This document shows positions 58,555-64,000 of a stretch of DNA of 64,000 bases, piece after piece. This DNA comes from Paraphysomonas bandaiensis. Lineage: Eukaryota > Chrysophyceae. Below the pieces are notes generated by a model. The model ran no database searches, was not told the origin of the DNA, and was given only the letters and a program-made list of their open reading frames with translations. The stretch lies in contig CBFFRP010000123.1 in the NCBI GenBank assembly GCA_965644295.1, positions 310,001-374,000 on the forward strand, in the 5' to 3' direction. Made by a program: the position numbers and the translations under genes. The first letter of the stretch is position 1; each line of letters starts with the position of its first letter.

Positions 58555-59997
58555 TGAAGAATAGTTCAGGTTAACTATTGTAGGAAATAACACTGGAGTC
58601 GAATGCACAGATGTGATACGAAGTGGTACACTACGTCATCATTCGATATATATACTGAATACTCCTGACACAGATGATTTTTGTGTGTGAGTACTACAAG
58701 AAGTGATGTGTTGTTTGTTTTTTATTATCGGAATTCACCCTTTGCCGTTTGATGGATGTAATCGTTGTTGTTTCCAAAAGTAATGATATTGTTTATTACT
58801 ATGAGTTAGTTAATGTTGTGTTTATTATAGTAGTGATATTGTTTTTTAATTTAATTATGAAAAGTGTATTGGAATGAGATAATAGTTGCTAGTATTAGTT
58901 GTAATATTAAGTAAACTGGGTAGCTGTTTTCATCATTTCAATGCTGTTAGTGTTAGAATTTAGAATTGGACAGTTCACTGAAGTTAACTTAGTTCTACAT
59001 GTGAAGTGTAGCTTGGCATACTGTTAGGAAAAGCACTTTCCTTGTTTATTTTATTAAAAGTATTTGTATGTGGGAATATTTTTCTATTTACTGTTTCTTG
59101 TTTGCCAATGTGTCGTGTGGGATTATTTAGTAGAAATAGTGAGAAGAACGTTGTTATTATTATAATATAAAGTGATGAACACAGTAATGTATAAAAGACA
59201 AAAATAATTCAGAAGATAACTATCACGCACAATGGAATAGTTAGAAGTATAACTGACAATGACGATCAGGTATGTTCGACAGATACTATCATTAATTCAG
59301 TCATACTAGGTAATAATGTCATTAAATTTACAGTTTCTACTAGTATCGTTTTCCCCAAGTTAAGACTATTTTGATTTTGAGTTCTGCTGTATTTTTTGAT
59401 ATATATTGTGCAATTAGAATAGGTTGTTTAATACAGGTGTAACTGGTAAATATAGATTCGAATGAAGTAAATTCACTCATTGAAGTACAACTATATATGA
59501 TATAAGATTGGCTGTAAACATATGACAAACAGATGTTACATGAATATGCTATAAAGTATTGGGATAAGTAATTATAGTTTTTGTTGATAACTAAACAAGT
59601 TGAAGGTTTACGTGGAGAAGGTTAAATTCCTGTTCTACGTCACAATCATTAGTATTCTGATATCGATAATATACGTAAATAAGAGCTAGTTTCTACTTAG
59701 CAACAACAGAGGAAGTATTTCTTACTAAAACAATTTCGCATTACTTGTTCAATACTCAATCGTAGGGATGCGAGTACAGGTTATCGAAAGTATAGTATTA
59801 ATTCGGCTATATGGGTTCTTTGCTTCGTACATTTTAAATTACTATTAGATGATCATGCAAGTTAGCCGACAAAATATAACACAGTGACGAACAATGAATT
59901 ATTACAAAGGTACTAGCAAACTAACGAACGATGTATAATTCTTTTGTGGAGTATGAAACTAAAATATTAGAAATTGGCAGGGATATCTCGTGCTCAT
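58555..59997. other. Convergent gap with repeat C copy 3
   Basis: The gap is AT-rich, with TTATTATAGTAGTGATATTG-type runs near 58790-58850 and repeat C copy 3 at 59130-59285. No gene is seen. Confidence 0.6.
59130..59285 (+). repeat. Repeat C, copy 3
   Basis: TTAGTAGAAATAGTGAGAAGAACGTTG, GAACACAGTAATG, AACTATCACGCACAATGGAATAG, TTAGAAGTATAACTGACAATGACGATCAGGTA. This aligns by eye with copies 1 and 2. Confidence 0.7.
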
Positions 59998-60601
59998 TCA
60001 TGGAATGGGCTTAATTTTGAAATGAAGAGTTATCAGTGAAAATACAAGGCATTTTAAATCTTGAACCAGATAATAAAATATACGCAGACCTTCTGGATCA
60101 TTGCTTTCTTGTACATTTAAAAGAGACCCAATTTTGGCACACTATAAGTGCAAGATTAAGTCAGACAAAAAACATTTGCAGTTATAGATTACCGCAAACG
60201 ATATGTGATCAGAGCCAAGCTTAATCTCGAGTTCCTGCCGACCAACTCTATCTGGTGCTGGCCAGTTATGATCATCTTCTTTAGTAACTTCGCTATCAAG
60301 AATAATTCTTTTGATTTCTTCCATTACAGTTGTGCTGAGTGTCACTATTGACAGTAATGAGTACCAATAAAGTGCTCACAGGAAACTAAAACCTTCTTTT
60401 CTAATCATCACATCATTCTTATAGTTGGAGTTATTCGCATAACGTAATTTTCCGTTGGGGGAAATCTCGAATTCCATAAACTCATGACCAAACTTGCCCT
60501 TGTGACCAACACTGTCGAAAAGTACACCACACTGTGAAACCGACAACTGTATAATGCTTTGTAAACACTTACTAATATCTGCAATAAAACTCTTCTTCCA
60601 T
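59998..60601 (-). CDS. MAGOH: Mago nashi (exon junction complex core)
   Basis: Four small exons: 60573-60601, 60393-60511, 60193-60344 and 59998-60141. Introns are 61, 48 and 51 nt. The product is 147 residues, the normal length. It begins [20 protein letters not shown] and continues with [20 protein letters not shown], then the VMEEIKRII helix, [44 protein letters not shown] and ends HFKIKPIP. Almost every segment matches the extremely conserved mago family. Mago pairs with Y14 (RBM8A) and locks eIF4A3 on spliced mRNA. The third exon start replaces the usual AYVHKS by VTLSTT. The gene is easy to miss because no exon exceeds 51 codons and the first carries only 29 bases. Confidence 0.95.
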
Positions 60602-60991
60602 TCGATCGTTAAAACTGTCGACTAGGGGTGAAAACTACTATGCACATGAGCCCGAGATTAGCTTCTTCCAAGCTACACATACATACATACATACATACAT
60701 ACATACATACATACATACATACATACATACATACATACATACATACATACATACATACATACATACATACATACATACATACATACATACATACATACAT
60801 ACATACATACATACATACATACATACATACATACATACATACATACATACATACATACATACATACATACATACATACATACATACATACATACATACAT
60901 ACATACATACATACATACATACATACATACATACATACATACATACATACATACATACATACATACATACATACATACATACATACATACA

Positions 60992-61023
<32 letters not shown>

Positions 61024-61114
61024 CATTCATAGTACAGAGTATTGTTATATCTGAATATAGCAGTGGTTGCTTGTGTTGCTATTTGTTGCTATTTGTTCTG
61101 TTTAAAAGTGACCA
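60602..61114. promoter_or_regulatory. Divergent promoter region, mago / PSMG3, dominated by a microsatellite
   Basis: 513 bp separate the opposing starts and about two thirds of it is the (CATA)n array. Only ~75 bp on the mago side and ~90 bp on the PSMG3 side are unique sequence. The shared promoter is inferred. Confidence 0.5.
60675..61020. repeat. (CATA)n microsatellite, about 86 units
   Basis: An essentially perfect tandem CATA array of ~345 bp, much longer and purer than the other two TATG/CATA arrays in the window. The long open frames on both strands (Tyr-Ile-His-Thr and Met-Tyr-Val-Cys repeats) are artefacts. Confidence 0.97.
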
Positions 61115-61570
61115 ATGGCCAGTTTTATTGATCCTATTCCTGGCGTTGATGACAGTTGTCAACCTCTCCAGAATCAAGCAAGCTTTACTACTAACGGTGT
61201 TACGACCAAAGTGGTAGTGAGCTCATACTCTGATAGACACTTTGTGCTAGTCACACAGATAGATAAAGTAGGAACATTGGTGAGTAGTATGAAGATATAA
61301 TGATACTGTTGTTTTGAATGCTCTTGTTTCGTGTAGATAACAGCACAAAGCTTGGTTAGTCCTGATGGATCAGTTGTGTACGATTTAGCAACTGTGTTTG
61401 GACGAAGGGATGATCCATTACTAGATGTTTATGCCCGTCAAATTATTGAAAGAATATCGAAACATTCTAAGCATCCACTTATTTTAGGCATTTCTCTAAA
61501 AGAGGATGGTAGGGACTCGGTCATATTCCAAGAAGTGCTCCGTACTATCGAAACTATACGAACGTGGTAA
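61115..61570 (+). CDS. PSMG3: Proteasome assembly chaperone 3 (PSMG3/PAC3)
   Basis: Exon 1 is 61115-61279 and exon 2 is 61337-61570, with a 57-nt intron in phase 0. The product is 132 residues, close to the usual ~122. VTTKVVVSSYSDRHFVLVTQIDKVGTL matches the family's TQVVC..FS..ILVLVTQ.GK.GTL strand pair. DVYARQIIERIS, PLILGISLKED and the ending IETIRTW match the rest, including the terminal Trp. PAC3 with PAC4 nucleates the alpha ring of the 20S proteasome. It is divergent from mago. Confidence 0.82.
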
Positions 61571-62340
61571 TAAAATAATGTGGGAATTAATTAAACGTTC
61601 TCGAATTAAGTGTTCTGTTCGACAAATAACTAGACTGTAGGGGCAATTACCCGCGTGTTCAGTGTAGAAGGCGAAGTATCCTAGTACGCTTGTTGTAGTA
61701 ATCGTAGTAGTTGGGTGCTTGAACAGAAACATCCCTTGACGAGCAGCTACATATTAAACTCGACGTATCACTGAAAAGAACCCTTTACTACGCACAATTT
61801 AAACGTACTTTGCTTACTTCGCTCTTCCTAATTCCACCCTTTCCTACTATGCCTTTCCAATTCTAACAGTTTTTACGCATGAACCGCCGCTCTGGAATGA
61901 AGTGGCAGTTGAGGTAGCTAGAGTAAAAAGTGTACAGATAATGTAGTTTAGTATTAAATAATTGCAATAATTGAAATTGAGACAGCAAGTAATAATTGCA
62001 ATTATAATAGACTACAACCTACAACCGTGTAAATTACTTGATCTTGATACGCAGCCCTGATAACTTGGTGTCACCTATTGCGTACTGAATACTATTAACC
62101 CAATTTCATTGCACAATAAATATTATATATCATACTTGACAGAAGAAATTTCAATAAAGCCGTAGTAGCTAGTAGGGATTGAATAAATAGGAAGAGAATA
62201 AAACACATGATTATTAAGAAAATGGTGGGATATACTGACCAAAAGCGATATTCTGGTCAAGGGAAACAAGGAAATATTACGTCTAGAGGAAAAAATATCA
62301 AGCGATAGGTCCCAATAGTTTATAGTTATTCTAGCATAGT
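61571..62340. other. Convergent gap, nothing recognised
   Basis: AT-rich DNA between the PSMG3 and membrane-protein 3' ends. No repeat copy or gene is seen. Confidence 0.6.
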
Positions 62341-62924
62341 CTAAAAATCTTCGTTGTCGACTTTATCTTCCTCCAAGTCGTCGTTCTTGCTCTGCACAAG
62401 GCTATTGCGAACAACTGTAGCTCCAACGGGATCCAGAGGTTCAAATATAGCCGACGCGCGGTGCTGATTGTCGTTGTAAGTGGACCCCGCAAGAATCATC
62501 ATTATGTGCATGCATACAATAAGTCCAGTGGCGGATACAAGACTCACACGGAAAGAGGTGCAGTACGACTCCGCCTGGCTTTCAGTAGGGTACCCGAATG
62601 TTCCCGTGGTCTCAGCTAAAAACATAGTTGTCAAAACAATACTAAATATCAGCCTGCCATAACTCACGATTAAGGAAGTAGTCTCGGCATTCGTCGAAGT
62701 CGTAAAAATTGTTGTAGTCGTAGAACCTGCAAACAACATGGCGCACATCATGCTTCTCACCTGCACACACCCTGAACCACTCACATACGTGAAGATGTCC
62801 ACCAAGCACACCACAGTAAACTTGACAAACTTCGCACGCGCACGCTCCCCCATCCCTGGTTTCACACCGCCATAATCAAACTATCAAAAGCCGCACGGAA
62901 TCCAAACACCCCCCAGGTTGGGCG
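62341..62924 (-). CDS. Small membrane protein, 5' end uncertain
   Basis: Predicted exons are 62868-62924, 62789-62829, 62668-62726 and 62341-62615, with introns of 38, 62 and 52 nt (GT-AG, in frame). They give at least 143 residues. Read without splicing, the region also has a 174-codon frame. The spliced version is preferred because it replaces a Thr-rich run by FYDYNNFYDFDECRDYFLNP, a plausible lumenal loop. The order is hydrophobic helix (FDSLIMAFVKFTVVCLVDIF), loop with paired Cys, second helix (VSLVSATGLIVCMHIMMILAG), then an acidic tail (KNDDLEEDKVDNEDF). The tandem first exon WGVFGFRAA lacks an ATG, so a further exon must lie upstream. I do not recognise the family; a MARVEL-like tetraspan fragment is one possibility. 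Confidence 0.5.
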
Positions 62925-63386
62925 CTACTGGACCGGCCACACAATTGGCTGACGCATTCGGATGCCACATATCCAGCTCACTGCTCGAACATCAATTCCA
63001 CGCCCTAGAAAAATCCATCACCTCTCTATCCTGCTCCCCCTATATAATGGAGGGCTCCGCTTGCTTCGAAACAGGGGACTCAGACACCACAACGCAGACA
63101 CGACACCAGTAAATGACACCGACACACTCACAGCAACGTCAGTCCCAGGATACTCACTCGACACCAAAAATACTCCAGCTACTCCAGGCGACATCTACCC
63201 CAAGAATTCCATCCTCTGCAAGAGTCCGAACCCGACAGAGGCAAGCGCAACCACTTCGGAAACAACTCTTCCTTACTTGTGGCCGAAACTCCACCTCGAC
63301 AACCAGCACCATCTCCACCACCGATTTCCACTCTCATATACATCTCGCCCCATCCACTCCTCATATATAATAACCCATCATGGCAC

Positions 63387-63750
63387 CCTCAACAAAGTCG
63401 GGCTCGCACCTTTTCGTGGTGTTCTGGGGGATAAGTACCGGAGAGAATCTCTCTGGGAAACTAACGTGAGCCGCAATCATAGTCAGCAGATATTCTTCTG
63501 CCCACTCATAGCCGAATGCTTGTGTGGTACAAGGGACACCAATAAGTGTCACTTGTGTAGACGTGTTTGGGCCCTGACGAATAAATAGGCATCCGGGACA
63601 GGGCCCACCTGAAGGGTAACCGGGGTATTGGGCTGCCTACTGAAGTCAAGCATCCAGGATGTTCACCTTAAGAACTCAGAACGGAAGTGGTCGCACCTTG
63701 GTGCTTGCGGCGACACACAAGCAGCTTCCGTAGCGTTAAATAGCAGAATA
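63387..63750 (+). repeat. Repeat B, copy 3 (most complete)
   Basis: CTCAACAAAGTCGGGCTCGCACC, GTGGTGTTCTGGGGGATAAG, GGGAAACTAACGTGAGCCGCA, GCTTGTGTGGTACAAGGGACACC, GGTAACCGGGGTATTGGGCTGCC, AAGCATCCAGGATGTTCACCTTA and GTGGTCGCACCTTGGTGCTTGCGGCGACACACAAGCAGC. Copies 1 and 2 and the inverted end at 35667 align to it. It is the best reference copy in the window. Confidence 0.72.
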
Positions 63751-63924
63751 AAAAAAGTATGCAGTGATTAGTTACAGGTATAGGTCTAACTAGTTTGTCT
63801 AGCATTCATCTAGCTACTAAGTTGGTGCAGGTTTTTAACGCCTATTGCTAATAATAAGACTTTCAATATATAGCCCGCCAGACACATTGCCCAAAGGCAG
63901 ACCCCCCGACTAACCTCACTACAA

Positions 63925-63990
63925 AGGACAAGGGACGGTTGCACCATGGTGCTCGCAACGATACGCAAGCAGTCCCGAGACGGTTGCCCG
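63925..63990 (+). repeat. Repeat B, copy 4 (right end only)
   Basis: ACGGTTGCACCATGGTGCTCGCAACGATACGCAAGCAG matches the right terminus of repeat B copies 1 and 3. It lies about 200 bp downstream of copy 3 in the same orientation, next to the window end. Confidence 0.5.
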
Positions 63991-64000
63991 CAACTAGTAG

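Larger units (their letters stand above)
62925..64000. other. GC-richer right end with repeat B copies
   Basis: From about 62940 to 63390 the DNA is richer in C and runs of CCA, CAC and ACA; open frames here are Thr/Ser/Pro/His-rich and alternate on both strands without conservation. Repeat B copy 3 follows at 63387-63750 and a partial fourth at 63925-63990. The missing 5' exon of the membrane protein may lie here. Confidence 0.5.

Noticed and set aside
60675-61020. CRISPR-like tandem array
   Set aside because: Four-base units without spacers in a eukaryotic genome; it is a microsatellite.
60609-61032. Long open frames of repeating Met-Tyr-Val-Cys or Tyr-Ile-His-Thr on both strands
   Set aside because: They are the translation of a pure CATA/TATG microsatellite, open in every frame by repetition, and contain no non-repeat coding sequence.
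62341-62865. Unspliced 174-codon reading of the membrane protein
   Set aside because: It translates two intron-like segments with good GT-AG ends; the spliced reading is more protein-like, though the 5' end remains open.
62962-63588. 208-codon plus-strand frame at the right end
   Set aside because: It runs from Pro/Thr/His-rich low-complexity DNA straight into repeat B copy 3; the C-x-C...C-x2-C end (CLCGT...CHLC) looks like a zinc finger but is out of frame in the other B copies.

Overview
The window is nuclear DNA from a eukaryote. Almost every gene is split by short GT-AG introns, mostly 41-62 nt. Repeats fill the intergenic DNA, and there are no bacterial-style operons or ribosome binding sites. 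Genes for cilium/centrosome proteins (a CFAP119/CCDC189-like protein and a giant protein with a CEP95-like N-terminus) point to a flagellated organism. They sit alongside phytochelatin synthase, a plant-type serine decarboxylase and plant-type leucine-rich repeats. A free-living protist, perhaps a heterokont, fits best, but that placement is inference.

Layout, left to right: the 3' end of a BIG/Sec7-type Arf-GEF gene (1-566); a repeat-rich gap with a hAT-like MITE nested in an older repeat; a small unknown gene (3548-3850); a CHORD-like zinc protein (minus, 4551-4941); a five-exon codanin-1 gene (minus, 6866-11476); a CFAP119-like gene (minus) facing a TRAP-like acid phosphatase (plus, 13946-15783); the ~2446-residue CH/Rdx-like/zinc/EF-hand/C2/LRR protein (minus, 17910-25398) facing an LYRM7/Mzm1 gene; an acidic protein of unknown function (28305-30426); serine decarboxylase (minus) facing a C2-FYVE protein; a WW-MyTH4 protein (minus) facing a helical-repeat protein; sideroflexin (minus) facing a GT61-like glycosyltransferase, followed by a SohB/S49 protease; CDK5RAP3/C53 (minus) facing phytochelatin synthase; a TFIIS-N/eIF5A-like fusion (minus) facing an unknown gene; mago nashi (minus) facing proteasome assembly chaperone 3; and a small membrane protein (minus) before a GC-richer, repeat-rich right end.

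The main architectural pattern is strict pairing. Eight successive gene pairs are divergent, with only 380-660 bp between start codons. The mobile-element relics found here lie in the other gaps, mostly between convergent 3' ends. The divergent gaps share a CTGCTGTA-like motif, and some carry (TATG)n microsatellites.

The genes do not form one pathway; this is a housekeeping chromosomal segment. Functions touched include Golgi trafficking, histone-chaperone control (codanin-1), mRNA splicing/EJC (mago), proteasome assembly (PSMG3), mitochondrial complex III assembly (LYRM7), mitochondrial serine transport (sideroflexin), ER-phagy/UFMylation (C53), thiol-peptide metal handling (phytochelatin synthase) and cilium/centrosome structure. 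Exon boundaries were set by hand from splice signals, reading-frame continuity and remembered family patterns. No alignment or database search was run.
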